The notes under the pieces: model-generated
Told to the model about the DNA's origin: nothing
The model's database searches: none
Seen by the model: the letters and a program-made list of their open reading frames with translations, nothing else
NCBI GenBank assembly: GCA_947846985.1
Contig: CANTUZ010000002.1
Location: forward strand, 125,078,889-125,142,888
Length of the DNA stretch: 64,000 bases
Direction of reading: 5' to 3'
Source of the DNA: Fratercula arctica
Taxonomy: Eukaryota > Chordata > Aves > Charadriiformes > Alcidae
Program-made: the position numbers and the translations under genes
In this document: piece by piece, positions 48,398-61,800 of the stretch
Layout of the letters: every line of letters begins with the position of its first letter
Position numbering within the stretch: the first letter of the stretch is position 1

Positions 48398-49149
48398 CTA
48401 AAACAAAGCAGCGCAAACAGATCAATAGAGAAATATGTTTTGTAATAAAAAAACCACCAGCAGTTAACGTCAATTAACAAAGCTTCAGCATGTGTGTGTG
48501 CATGCGTGAACATACATATGTGCGTGCCTATAGCTGTCCATGTATATATAACTGGATTCCTATTATAAACATCCAGAATGCAGAGAAAGTGATGCATAGC
48601 CAGTTACCAAAGACCTACAACAAAGGTGTGAATAACCATGCTAATAATGCTAATGATGATTTACCAACTCTCTCACTTCAAATACTGAAATAATGTCAGC
48701 TAATGAAACCCACCAGTGTTGCCTCTCAGCCAGCCACCTCTCTTCCAAGGCAGGAATATGATTATGGACAGAGGCTGTCCAAACACACGTTTGAGTGGCT
48801 GACTGTACTGTCTTAATGTCACTTGTCTCGCACCTCCTAAGCTGAGTCACTCAAATGTCAGGAGCAATAGTAATAGTAGGAAAAGTGATTTCAGGAAAGG
48901 TTAAACATAGAGAAAGTTAAGCAGAGAAAAATGGCTGGAGGACCACCTTAGGGACAGCAGTGAAAGGGATGCTAAAACGTAAAATATGAGCCCTCCACTG
49001 CCTTCTTCCACAAGGTAGCAGGGCCTGGAGGAGTTAATGCATGAACACAGGTCAGGAAGCAGACACTGGATGGTAAACACTAAGTCTGTTTGGGTGAGCT
49101 GTCACAGCATGATTTGGGAAGCGGTGTTTGAGAAAAGTGCTGGAAGACA

Positions 49150-49370
49150 GACTAGCAGGCAGCTGGAAAGGGAAAAGGAAAGGAGAGGAGGGAGGGAAAG
49201 GAGGAGAGAGGAAGAGGGGAAAAAGAAGAGTGCTGGAAAACAGACTGACAGTTGGAAAGAGGTAAAGAGAGAGAGGGGGGGAGAAAGAGGAGGGAGGACG
49301 GAAGGACAGAAGGAAGGAAGGAAGGAAGGAAGGAAGGAAGGAAGGAAGGAAGGAAGGAAGGAAGGAAGGG
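49150..49370 (+). repeat. 220-nt purine tract ending in (AAGG)n
   Basis: The plus strand is almost entirely A and G from about 49150 to 49370. It ends with about 15 AAGG units (49309-49369). The plus-strand ORF through it (49037-49387) is low-complexity Gly/Arg/Glu/Lys and not a gene. On the CA8 transcript it is a pyrimidine-rich tract deep in the intron. Long mirror-symmetric purine tracts can form triplex DNA and vary in length between individuals. Confidence 0.95.
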
Positions 49371-50130
49371 ACAGCACTATCTACTGAGAGGTAATATGCA
49401 TTTCAAACATGGGTTTTTCCAGCACTAATGCTAAAATGTAATCGCAGTGGCTGGGTCTGATAACACTGCAGAGCTTCAACATCCTAAGCACAGCTGCTTT
49501 GAAGTTTATCTGCCAACAACTTTTGCACATTCCACATCGATAAAACAGCTGAAAAAATACAAACTCTCAGATTTAATTCCTGTTGTAAAATCATGATCAA
49601 TGTTTTGCTCAGTCATGTGTCTAAGAAGTTAAAATGTCACCCTGTTATCTAACATCGTTACCACCTCCAGCAAAATCAGTTTTGAAAACAGATAGTGTGT
49701 CTTCCTATTTTGTGCTTTATTTCTGCATAGGAGCAGCCTCTGTGAAATGCTTATTGCCCCTTAGACAACAGGAGTTCACTCGGGCATCTCAGCATTTCAG
49801 AAGACCAGTTCCTCAAGCAATCACTCTCCCCTTATTTAATCTCTGATGACAATTTAAGCACATCTCTTGATGATTGTCATTTCAAAAGTTAATACAAAAT
49901 TTTAAATGAACATTTTGTAAATTTAATTGAATACCAAATTATCATACAAATAATTCTATTAATGCTGATCAAAGGCATCTTCTGTGCTAAAACCATGAAA
50001 CATTTTTCTTAAAAAATATAGTAATTCATTTGCACATGAGAACGCTAACACAAATGTACTTGCCCACGGCTACAAAACTTTTACACATACAAATGCTCCC
50101 TGTCAGAACTAAGCTATCTCACTATCACCG

Positions 50131-50661
50131 ATGGATGCCATGTATTTTATCATCTATAAACAGCTTTGTTACACATTTGATTTGCCTTTGGCTTTTAAAG
50201 TAACAAAACCAGAGGATCAAATAATGGGGTTTCAGTCTCCAACACCCACTTTAGCAGACATGGAGCTACCACCAGCCAAGAAGATAAAGCCTTTCATTTT
50301 CCCAGAGACGAGCCTGGCGTTTACATCAGCTATCCACCAGAGGGGGCTCAGGGAGTCCCACGAGCTTCACCAAAATCCTGACGTTCAACGGGAAAGGCGA
50401 AAGAATGAGATTGGGGTGACTGCAGTCGGGATGGCAATGTCCTTGGTGGGGCGAGAACAGCGGCACATGGCACCGCGACTCAGTTGGTTGGAAATGTCAC
50501 AGCAAGCTTGTCTTTTGGTGGCTGGAACAACAGTGCTGAGGGTGATCGCCAAATGTAAAGAGACCATGACTTCGACTGTGCCAACAAGTTGGTCTTGGCT
50601 AAAGCTGCCGTGGCATTCAGCAGCGTGTTATGCTCCTTTGGAGGTGAAGTCTGTAATCTGA
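50131..50661 (+). other. Unexplained patch with a 176-codon ORF, possible degraded retrocopy
   Basis: An open frame of 176 codons lies antisense in the CA8 upstream intron. The patch from 50200 to 50690 is more GC-balanced than its flanks. A second plus frame over 50400-50700 gives protein-like text (LVGNVTASLSFGGWN and FDCANKLVLAKAAVAFSS), with stops between segments. I do not recognise either product. An old processed pseudogene or element fragment with frameshifts would explain two partly protein-like frames, but chance is possible. Confidence 0.2.
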
Positions 50662-53449
50662 CATTTGTCTGCATTCTGACAATACTGTGGGTTTTTTTCT
50701 GAAGATTTGAAAGGAAAATGCTGAGCTTCATCAACAGGAAAATGAGCAAGTGCTTCAGACTGTACCAGCAACAACCTCAGTTTAACCAGAAACAGGCTGT
50801 TGTCCTGCCTTAGGCAGCAGGCTCATCAGGGCAGAGACTTTCATATGATAAGACTGTGTATCAGCTAGAAAAAATGACACCAAAACCTCTGTGTAATACT
50901 ATAAAATGTAATTATAAAACTATAAAACAACTAGAATTAGTCTGTGCAGCAGCATAAGCAGCCTGACAGGAAGACATGCTGCAAAACCCTTAGCTGCTGC
51001 ATGGAGGGTGGACCACCGTAAAAAATGCCCTACAGCTGGAACTGTTTTCCAAGGAACATACCTACTGGCCAGCACCTCTTCCCTCATCTCTCATGGACAT
51101 GGGGAGAGTAAACTAAGTATTAGATACCCATTTTAAGGGTATCTCTAGGTCTCTGCATCTCCTCCAGGCCTCCTTCCTTTCCACGAGCTCAACAGAGGTC
51201 AAGGTGGTCTACTAACAAAAAACATAACACAAAGAGAAAAAAGGGATGTACTTCAGGCTAATGTAGACACCCCTTGACTATGTTCAGGTTTAGTAATCAA
51301 CATTACTAATGGTACTGAAATGGGCACTCAGCACTTCATGGTCCGAAGGTTTCTGCAACTTTAATGTTCTGCTCAAGGATGCTTTAAATACACAGTAGGC
51401 TCCTTGGAACAAGAATCATCATTTTCTACTGGGTTTCTAAAGGCCAAGGTAGAACAAACTTCTGATCAGTGTTTAAGATGCTCCTGTGTTACTTCCTTAG
51501 AGGTGGTGACAATTACAGTACATTAGTAATCTATTTTTTGCACAGCAGGTTGTAAACTTGCTGTCATAAGCACTGTGGTGCTAAAATATTACCAGCAGGT
51601 TCATTAACGGATTAGACAAATTATGGACAAGAAGCCCAAAAACGGACACTAAAGAGAGCTGGCAGAGATGTAGCCTCGAGCGCTCCTAGTCCTACGACTG
51701 TATATGACTGGGGAGCACAACAAAAAGTGGTCAGGCTCGTGGGCTCTCCTTACGCAGCATCCCTGACGGACACTGCTAGAGACAGAGTACTGGGTGGACC
51801 ACTTTCATTATCTTCCCATGTTCTGAATCAAGGCGATATTCAGAATAGCTACTCACAGAAAAGGTTCTGTCATTAGGGATTTACAAACTGAAATTAGACA
51901 AGCAACCTAATGGAAAATAATAATTAATACCATAAAATTTTCTAACAAGAGGCCCAACATCTTTTGCTCTAACTCTGAGAAGCCTGTGCATGCACATTTA
52001 AATAAATAAATGGATGTCAACATGCACTTAAATAAATGGAAGTCAAATCAAAGGAATTCTTCTACAGAGCAGGAAAAATGTAGCTCAGATGGGAGCTGGG
52101 TAAATAAACGAAATAGGGATTCAGAAAGGGAAATATTCGCAAGGAAGCAGTAAGGCCTGAGCATTTGTAGTAAAGTGTTGCTTTCAAATCGTGGTTTATC
52201 CTGTGTGTTCATGTGGTTCTCTGGAGCCGTTCTGCCTCTTGTTTGCTCTTTTTTCATTTGTAATATGACATCAGATGAAAACATCAGATAACAGTTCAAA
52301 AAAAAAAAAAGATGGCAAAAAGTCTACAAACATTACATAATTTGAACTCTAGAGAGTACAGTCCACAAACAACATGGCCTGTAACTCCTGTTAATATTTA
52401 CAAGAATCAGATGTGCACAGAGGAAAGATCCCAGTCCTTTTACAAATCCTGAAACTGTCAATATAATATAACGCCTGTCTACATTGACAACTTCATATCC
52501 ATGCATTTCTGCGTTACAAGTAGCGATAGCCAGAGAGGCCTACTAGATTAACACTGTATTTCAGTAACCTTCAGTTTTGTGTTGATTTGAGACAGCTATA
52601 TAAAAAGTGCACACTCACAAGGGGTGCCAGCCTCCAATATGAACACAACCATGTGGGTTTTTGTAAATAATCAGCTGCAGTGTATTGGCAGTTTACCACT
52701 GTGTGGTTTTCATTCAGAGTACAAACAAGCTGCACATGTCAGTATGGCAGGAGAGACTCTGCTCAATTTGTTAGCTAATGTTTTGATACTCGTTAGTTAT
52801 GATGGTTGTATACAACCAAAATGTGCCAGCTATGCTGTTACCAATTATCAGTGGCTGGCTCAGCATGCCAGACAGTGTATTTTTAAAAAATAATCAGAAA
52901 GCTGTGAGAAACTCCTTAGCACTCAAAAAACACATTTTTCTCTCAGATAAAAAAAAAAAATCATTTGGACCCTTTTAACATTCCAGCTGTAAATTAAAGA
53001 ATTGTAGCAGTGACTACTTTAAACTCAGATAAACTGAAAACTCATGAAGGCAAATGATATTAAAGTGCTGATAAAGTTGATTTGTTCTGTGAACAGCTGG
53101 AAAAAGTCTCCTTCACAGGAAAGATTAAGAAATTATTCCAGGTAGCAGAGCAAACCCCGCAGAAGGATTATTCTCTGTGGAACAAATTCTGAGAATCTTC
53201 TCAATTTTCATCCCATCTCCACTCAACCAGAAGACTACTGATCCTAGTCCTAATGTCCTTGTTTAGGACACTGATATTAACAAGGGACCTGTCTCAAATC
53301 AAGACTGTCTCAAAACTGAGTAAGGACCTGAGATTCTGGCTGCTCCATGGAAATCTGCAGGATCCTACGCTCACTGAGAACAAAAGCTATCTTTTAAACT
53401 CTGTCGCTGACCTTACTTTATTCCCAGCTCACACATAAAAACATGTAAT

Positions 53450-53750
53450 GACAGGATAATTTATGCTGGAAGTGGCCTCTGAAGTTCAACCACCTCCTTC
53501 CCCCATTCACAGCAGCACCAACTTCAAAGTCAGCTACTAATTCAAAGTCAGATCAGGTTGCTCAGGGCATTGCCCAACTAAGTTTTGCATATCTCCAGTG
53601 ATGAAGATCACACAACCTCTCTGGGTAACCTGTTCTCTGTTTGACCTCCCTCATAGTGAAGAATGTTTTCTCCTTGTACCTACTCAGAATCTCTCTTGTA
53701 ACCTGTGTCCCTTGCCTCTCGCCCTTTCACACTCCCCAGGAGTCTCAGTT
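53450..53750 (-). mobile_element. Old CR1 3' fragment in the CA8 upstream intron
   Basis: On the plus strand the order of landmarks matches an inverted CR1 3' end: AGTGGCCTCTGAAGTTCAAC, AGGTTGCTCAGGGC, ATATCTCCAGTGATGAAGAT, CACAACCTCTCTGGGTAACC and ACCTGTGTCCCTTGCCTC. Divergence is high, and a direct repeat of TTCAAAGTCAG occurs at about 53524-53552. It runs in the same direction as CA8. Confidence 0.8.
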
Positions 53751-56700
53751 CAGGAGCCCTGGCACGAATTGCCAAGAGTGACACCTCTTGACTGATGCCT
53801 GAATTGACGCCTCTTTCTCAGACCATCTCAGTCATCCACCTATGTGAATGACCATGTTTCACCCAAGCTTACTTTCACCTAAACTTCCCTGATCGGCTCT
53901 TGCAATGTCAGGAAAGTTGCTACTAGTTCCATCCCTTACTGTGACATGCTGCTGTGCATCTGTCACCCAAGTGCCAGACCAAACAGAAGACAGGCTCATT
54001 CCTTATAGGAAAATACAGTCTGAAATAAATCACAGCTCATCTTTTGTTATGACATATCTCATTGATGGTACGGGAAGAAGGAGGACTCTGCTCCAACATT
54101 TCTGCACTTTTATATGATCTTAATATTACAAATTTGCTATAAACCTGCACAATCTGGAATGACTTGCTACCATAAAAAGGCGTCCATGTACTATAACTGC
54201 TTTCTTTATGAATACTTATTGCTAAACTACTGAAACCCCAATTTGTTATTGGGATCCCTATAAAACACTGTTCAATGTGCAGTGTTTCCACTGGCTGAGC
54301 CAGGCCATTTGGAGAAAAGCACCAAGCTCCGTTGGAGTCAAGGGGAAAGGTGTTAACAGCAAAACTCCTCCTGACCTCCCTGGCACCAGAACCAGGCCCT
54401 ACAGGGGACTTATGGCTGATAAAACCACCAGCACCTGAGGCAGCAGGAGGCAACATGAAAAATCTGCCCAGCCTGGGTGTAGGTCCTGCCTCAAGCTAAT
54501 TGGCAACCATAGCCCAGACTGCAAGAGGTTGTGACATGGGGGAACCTTCTGTTCAACAGACTCCTGTTTGTGCTCTACATGCAGTAGAAGACCATCATTT
54601 TTAAATAATTCCTCTTCAAATCTGCACATTAAACTATTAGAACATCAGATTGTGACGTTATCGTCACTAGGCTTGCTTAAATCTGTGCTGTTGTTGCAAT
54701 TGCCCATTGTACTTTTTCCACTTTCTACACTCTTACTCTTTACTAAGGAGCTAATTATTACAAAAGCTTCTTTCTTTAGTCCATGCTGCATCATGTGTAA
54801 ATTAATCTTCTGGAAAGCTTTGTTCCTTGGTCAGAACTAGGTTATACATCTGTTTATTGTTAGCTGTGCAACTAGCAATTATAAGCTCCATAAAAGTCTG
54901 CTCAGTCTGGTAATGTTACAGGACAAGAAGGCATCTAAGGATGAGAGATATGTTATTGCTCTTGTATCTTCCCAGCTTCTATTTCAATTCATATAGGCGT
55001 ATCTCAAAAGACAACAGTTAGGTGAATATTGCATCACCACATCTTAACCAGAGCTGCACCTAAAACATGTTAGCCGGGAAATTTTGAGCATATTGCTTTT
55101 TGTCATATTGCTGTCAGTGCTGAGAAAAAGAGTGGAGCTGAACCTCTGCTTTGATTCCACATAAACACCATCTCAGCAATGAATCTACATCCCTAAGGGA
55201 AATTAAAGCAGCTTTAGAGCTGCTCTGCTAAAGATTGTAGAGCTAAGAACTTTTCTCCTGGACTCGGCCAAGTTTGTTAGAGATCAGTATATTCCTGTTT
55301 CATTCACAATATGGCATAAAAGCTCATGAGGGAAAAATACTAATGGGAAACTCTGGCAACCTAACTAGGGCCAGCATAAAGTCTTTTTCCTGGTTTGAGA
55401 GGGATGAAATGAAGCCGAGGATTTCAGCTAGTGGTGATGGAAGGCAACACAGCCTAGTCGTACAATAATGATGTGTAATTTCACCAACACAAATATTGCG
55501 TAAACAACATCACAGGAGGACAAAATGTGGAAAAATTCTGTCGTGCTATTATACATGTGCACAAGAATTTATGAGTTGATACTTGACTTGGCACTGAATT
55601 GTTTCAGGAAGCAATTGACTAAGCTGCTGGCAGTGACCATAACATACAGTAATTAAGTTCCAAATCCTCGCAAGGGGACCAAACCAAGGATATGACCAGG
55701 GCACACAGCTTCAAGAAAAGTGATTAAAAAAATAGAAAGTTAGTTATTAACAGCCTGAAGGAGAGGTTTAGGAAATTAAAGTTAATGGAATTGATACAGA
55801 GGCTGTTTGAAAATATCTTAGGAGAAGCAGGAGTATGTGTACATACTCCATGCCACAAAAAAAGAAACAAAAATCCATAAAGTAACAAAGCCTGCATGGT
55901 TAAACATTACAGTTCAGTCAAGGTAAGTATGCTTCCTTCGAAAATGCAAATGTAAACAAAAGAAAATTACTAGATCATGAACTCCGGGCAAAATCAAGAA
56001 GAGGACAAGGAAGTAGCTAAGGGAGTTAGGTTATTAATCAGTGTACTTGATTTATGCTTATAGACTTGAATTTTTCAATGCTTCTATTGTGGATAGGTGC
56101 CAAAATGCCCCTGAATTTCAGTAGAAATTAAATCTTTAAAATTTCATACATAGATCATGGTCATAAAAAATTACATAGAGGGAACTGTGTACCTATCTTT
56201 GAAAGCAACGCTAATTTCAGTGCCAAGAGAGACAAGCTGAAAGCAGCGCCAAGAAACACAGATGACGACACTGTTCGCGTTGAAACCCTCCTGATTAACA
56301 TAGTGTTGGAGATGGGAAAGCGCAGCTTCTGCTGAACTTCTGCTTGTTAAAATTTATTGAAAGTGTTAAAGATCTAGCAGGTCTAGTCTGCGGGTTAGCT
56401 GTCAGGCTCCAAGTAAGTACAGAACAAGATGACATTCCCTGAACAAAGAAGCCTGTAATCTAAAATCAGAGAAATTAGGTGCAAACAAATGAAATTGGAG
56501 CAGAGTACAAGGTATCCTGGAGATACTGTTTAAACAACTTGGCAGTCACAGTGTGAGATACTATATGTCTCAGGTCAAAAGCTACATTCACAGCTAAAAC
56601 ATGGAGAACAAATGCTCGACTGGGACATCGGGGTAGTCCAGAACCCTTGCTGAGGAGGTGCTCTCCTCTCTGTGAACATCTTTGAAAGAGAGCTGAACTG

Positions 56701-59700
56701 TAACGTGGCTGTAAATAAAATTATTTTAGTTCCAGCATGAAAAGAAGGGCTGCAAAGACACTTTCCAAAATCTATTCTCTTTCCAAAAGGCCAGCCAAGT
56801 GACAGCAAAAGTAGCCCAGGCAATTGTGTGGCATATGAGAAGTTAAATAGTGGGACTACTGAATTATTTGCGGCATCTCAGGAAACACTCTCACAGTTGC
56901 TGTGGCAAATCACTTGTGCCAAAGAAATATCGACATTGGTAAGCCATACTGAAAAAGAATAATAAAAACACTGCAGCATCTAGTATTAACCAGGGACTTG
57001 TGTTCCCTTTGAACAAAAAACTGTTGTTCCATTGAAGAAATGAAATTAACAGCAGGAAGTACATATATATATGGAGAGATTCAGAAGACTACAGCTACGA
57101 ACAGTAAGCTACAAAGAAAAGTAAATGGGAACTGTAAAAAATCCAATTGAATGTTCTTCTTTCTGTTCTGGCAAAAGAAGCTAAAAGAATAAAAAAAGAA
57201 AATTAATTTAAACTTAAGAAAAAAAGGGAAAAATAGGTCTTGTGTCCCTCCTCCAGCCAGAGATGAACTCTTCAGAGAGGGGCTTCATTTCCACTGTATA
57301 CAAGTTCAGAAAACAGGAAGGGGATGGAAGGGGGCTGACACAAAGCCAAACAGCACAACAGTTCTCTCAGCACTCACTAGGAAGCAAGACACGGGCATAA
57401 ACTATCTTATGGTTAATGCAACCACAATGCCGATGTCTGTACTTATCTTAGTTTTTGTGAAGGACACCGATCTGCAGAAAGCTTTGCAAACCCCACATAG
57501 ACCTCTTTCATTCAGGCCTTGAACAGAAAAATCAAAATTTCTCCCCACTTGCTCACAGAGGTGGCTGACATGTGACAGTAGCTTGCCTGTTTCTTAGGAA
57601 AACCACTGGCAAAACACCAAAGGGTATAGGGGAAACTGAGAATGCTGTAATTTGTAATTTGTGTGTATTTATTTTTTCTTCCCATTTGAAAGCACAAGCA
57701 CTGATTATTTCTACTGGCACACACAGAAGATAAAAGAAAACAGGAATTAATCAAAAATGAACACTTTTGCAACTGTAATAAAATTATACAGGCTAAGGAA
57801 AGGAATGAAAAAGATGAAACACCCTTGATTCCAGATTGCTGACTTTCAGTATCAACCCAATCAGTAAGAAAATTAAAAGCTACATAGTTATTACCATCAG
57901 ATTCATTGGTCAGGCTCTTCACGGTGCCAAGTTTCTGCTCAGTGTGTGAAGCAAGGAGCACCACAGAGCAAGTTATTGTTCTCCGATACCACGTCTGCCC
58001 CCAGCAAACATGTAGGCTGAGATGCCCTGGGTGTGCCCTTACCTGTGCTTACAGGAAAAAATATACATTCAAGCCTTTCTTCTTCCTTCCCTTGAACTAT
58101 GAAGGCCAGGAAAGAAAAAGCAAGGATTTTAGTGCAGGACCCTCCATCCTGCTTTTACTCTGGATTCTTGCCAACCTGAGTGGGTGTATGTGTGTGTCTG
58201 CATGTGCTTTTATAGCTCCACAGTTAGAAAGAGGGAAGCCTGGAAAAAGGACTGGCTCTTGATGAATAGTTGATGATATTACAGGCTAGCAATGTCATCA
58301 AGAAGACAGAAAACACAAAGTGCTATGGGTTAAGTATTTAATCCTGGAAGTGTTATTTATATGACTAAGCATTTAATATAAGCATGTCCAATTTCACAAA
58401 GTGTTGGCTGCAATCTGTTGTCCTGGATTTAAAACCAGACTGTTCATATGTAGAAGGATTTAATTCACTGATTTAATTTTCAACAATAGATTCTTTAATG
58501 AAGGCAGAATAAAAAAAGCACTCCTTCCCTGCTAATTTACTAAGTTTTATTAATAACTGATTTGAATCCCACAGTTCTGTGTTTCAAAGCTAAGGGTCTC
58601 TCTCTAAAGAGATGAGAATCTGCAGCTGCATATTATCTTCTTAAGTCATAATCTTGACTGCTCTCCAGTGAGCAGTTGCTCTTCCATAGTACACTCCTCT
58701 AGGAAATTCAGTCAGGTTTTTTTCCTGTAATGTTGGCTAAGCATCCATTGAAATAATAAACTTTGTTATGCATCTACAACAGTTTTCTCTTGAATTGCAA
58801 GTTTGCAGATTGCCTAATTGTATTATACTTTTCTGCTCTCCCATAGTTCCATAAACTCTCCAAATTTTCTTAAACTTTAACTGCTCCCCAGTCCAGTTCA
58901 CTATGTGGCTTAATGCTGGTTCAGCGAGAAGCCAGGAATAACCAGTAAGACTATCTCATCGACAACTTGTGATCTATGGACTAGGGCATCAGATAGCCCT
59001 GTGGTCGAATTGCTGAACTGGGATTTACAACCTAAGTTAGGTATTTCAGTACTCCACTGTCTGAAAGTGTTACTAGAATTCAAGCATCTAGGAATCATGA
59101 GTCAGTTCTTTGTCAGTTCTCAAAAAGGCATCATGTGTGACCACAGCCAAACAATTTAATCCCTTTGAACTTGTTTTCTGCCAGTTCATTGGCAATAGCA
59201 GAACTTGTCTCGCTGACACTGATGTCTTAAGGATTACATTATTTGTGCTTGTGAAGCACTCAGGAGCAACGGCAAATACTTGTGGAAGCCTTCAAAGGTT
59301 TTCAGCTCTTAGATTATCCTTTACCTCTTGAAAGCCATGTGTGCACCATTAGTACAAATAATGCAGAATTTTGGGGTTAGCATCAGAAAGCTATTACCTC
59401 CCTCTTAAAGTATTCACCCACGCACTGAGGCCAACCTAGGAACTGGTCCTGACACAAGCATGCAGCGTGGAAGGAAATAAGGAATCGCCTTTCCCAGCTT
59501 CTTCCACAAGTGACAGAAAAACAGTCAGGCCTAGTGGTTATGGCAAAGTGCCAAGTAAAACCAAACAGGAAAACCAAGGCACCAGGAAACTGAGGCAAGA
59601 TGCGAGCAGAGTGCCAGCAACAACCATGGCAGAAATTAGAAAATTATGTACAACTGAAGCAAATCACATCAAGGGCACCCAGCAAAGAAAAATGGCAAGG

Positions 59701-61216
59701 AAGAGACTTGAGCAGCCATCTTGTTGTGCTCAAACTTGGGCTAAAATCCTCTTCAGACATCCCATCTTCTAAGTGACTACATAAACTCTTCTCTCACAGC
59801 AGAATGAAAACATAAGTAGCCATCTTGATAGAGTTGGGAATGGGGTTTGCAATAAGGGATGTCATGATAGCAGCCTCTACATTCATGAGTACAAGGACTG
59901 TCACCAAGGCAATTATGTGAGAAAGTAGAGTAAGGAGAAAACAAAGCCATATTTCTGCTCAAGGAGCGGAAAAGATTCACATCTTTTTAGAAATTATCAG
60001 AGGTTATATTGTTTCCACCGCAGACAGGGTGGAAGAGTTAAGAGCTATTTTGTTCAAGGTTACTTACTGTGCGAGGACACGGAGCCACCTGTTAGTACAG
60101 GCTGCGACTGAACGTTGCATCCTACCCCAGCACGGCTGCAAGAAAATTTGGTGCAAAATGTCTATTGCAGGCGAAGCGCAAAGACTGCCCTCAACTAAAC
60201 CAATAAGCTGAGGTAAGATGGAACAGGGAGCCCTAGGAGGGCTTCCTTCTTGAATCACTCCTCATTTTCATCTCATTTTCTTCACCCGACTTCTCTCCCC
60301 CTGCAACATTTCTCCTTAGATGAGTTTTTCCTATTCTGCTCAGTCATTTGTAGTTTGGACCATTTCTTTTTTAAAATACTCCATCATGGTAGAAGTTACA
60401 AATCACAGGCTATTGCAGCTGACACCTCAGAAGAGTTTTAGGTGTGTATGAGCCACGACACTTCTCCAGATATGACTGGCTGTAAATAGGAGAACTCTTA
60501 AAAGACAGACAAAAGGATAAAGAAGCTTCAGTATAGACTGTTAATGCCACTATTCCTTGACCTGCTGTCTGGCAGCTTGTACGTCTTCCACAATCCAATA
60601 AATAAATTGCAGATTTTGCACAGAAGGAAAATCACATTTGCTACCTCTGTAGATTCTTCCACAGAGCTTAACTGAGCATTTCTCAGGCACTAGCCAAGCT
60701 AAAATTATGTTTGTGCTAGCACATCAGCCCATTTTTGCACCTGCTTTTTTCATGAATCCACAATACAAAGCACATAGATGTATTTCCTGAAAAATTCAAG
60801 CTATATGTGACTGAGAAAAACAAGGGTCAACCCAAGCTCATATTGACAAATTACCTAGAAACAAAGTACTTCAGAGACTGCATGCACCTATTTAGGTCAA
60901 ATTAACCTTCAACCACAATAAAAATATAATACTGAACGAGCTTAGCAACTAACAATCTCAAGAGCCATAAGCTGCTCATGTGTGCTTTTACAAAGATGGT
61001 AATTTTATTTTTATCTTGTTGTTGGTTTTCTGTTTCCCAGTATACTGTGAGGGGACGGAGAACTCCCAGCTTTGTACCACTACCAAAAAAATCAAACAGA
61101 AGTCACATCACTTAGGAATCGCTGAGTGTATGGTATATAGAAAAATGGAGAAAAATACTTAAACACCTGCACATATGGGGCTAGGATCCCACATAATACA
61201 ATACAACGACTGCCCT

Positions 61217-61240
61217 AAAATTGGTGCTAGGACCAATTTT
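61217..61240 (+). other. Perfect 9-bp inverted repeat, 6-nt loop
   Basis: AAAATTGGT (61217-61225), loop GCTAGG, ACCAATTTT (61232-61240). The flanks (AAGCTAAGTATTATTGTTATG) have the flavour of an old repeat tail. Confidence 0.85.
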
Positions 61241-61782
61241 GCCCATGGAGTGCTGTGAAAAGCTAAGTATTATTGTTATGTTCGTAAATGTCATTTACAT
61301 AATGTGTAAAAGATTCTGTTGCTGTATAAATCAGTGCAGATTTGGAAAACAAAACTGAAAACATCTGCTTAGACATTGGCCTCATTTTCCTGTGTTTTTC
61401 CACATTTCTGTCCTCAAAAATTAGATAATGTCCAATGGGCATATCTACTTTAAACTATTATTAATTTGTTATTCATAACTTGTCAAGGATAGAGCTATTA
61501 CATGAATGTCATCATTTTCTTCTAAGATGCACTGTTTTAACCACAGCTCACAGTATTCATCTGCAATGATTCCAAAATTTAGAAAACCAGCCAAGCCTTT
61601 GAGTAACAAGTTAATTGTCCACCAGAAAACTTGGACAATTTCTGAGCAGAGTTCCAGACCTCAGCATGAAGCTAAGTAAACCCTTCTGGAATCTGTTCTT
61701 TTTGCCTCCTGTTAAATTCATGACTGCCTAAGCAAAATATTCTTCATTCATAGCTCGTGTGCTGCCAAAGCAAGCGGAATGA

Positions 61783-61800
61783 TTTTTTTTTTTTTTTTTT
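61783..61800 (+). repeat. T18 homopolymer
   Basis: A run of 18 T in the CA8 upstream intron. No associated retrocopy was seen. Confidence 0.95.

Noticed and set aside
49037..49387. 116-codon plus-strand ORF rich in Gly, Arg, Glu and Lys, and its Pro/Ser/Leu mirror on the minus strand
   Set aside because: Both are translations of the purine/AAGG microsatellite tract.
54037..54456. 139-codon minus-strand ORF
   Set aside because: No domain and ordinary intronic composition; treated as chance.
57512..57964. 150-codon minus-strand ORF in the CA8 upstream intron, considered as a CA8 exon
   Set aside because: No similarity to the missing CA8 N-terminal exons and no known domain.
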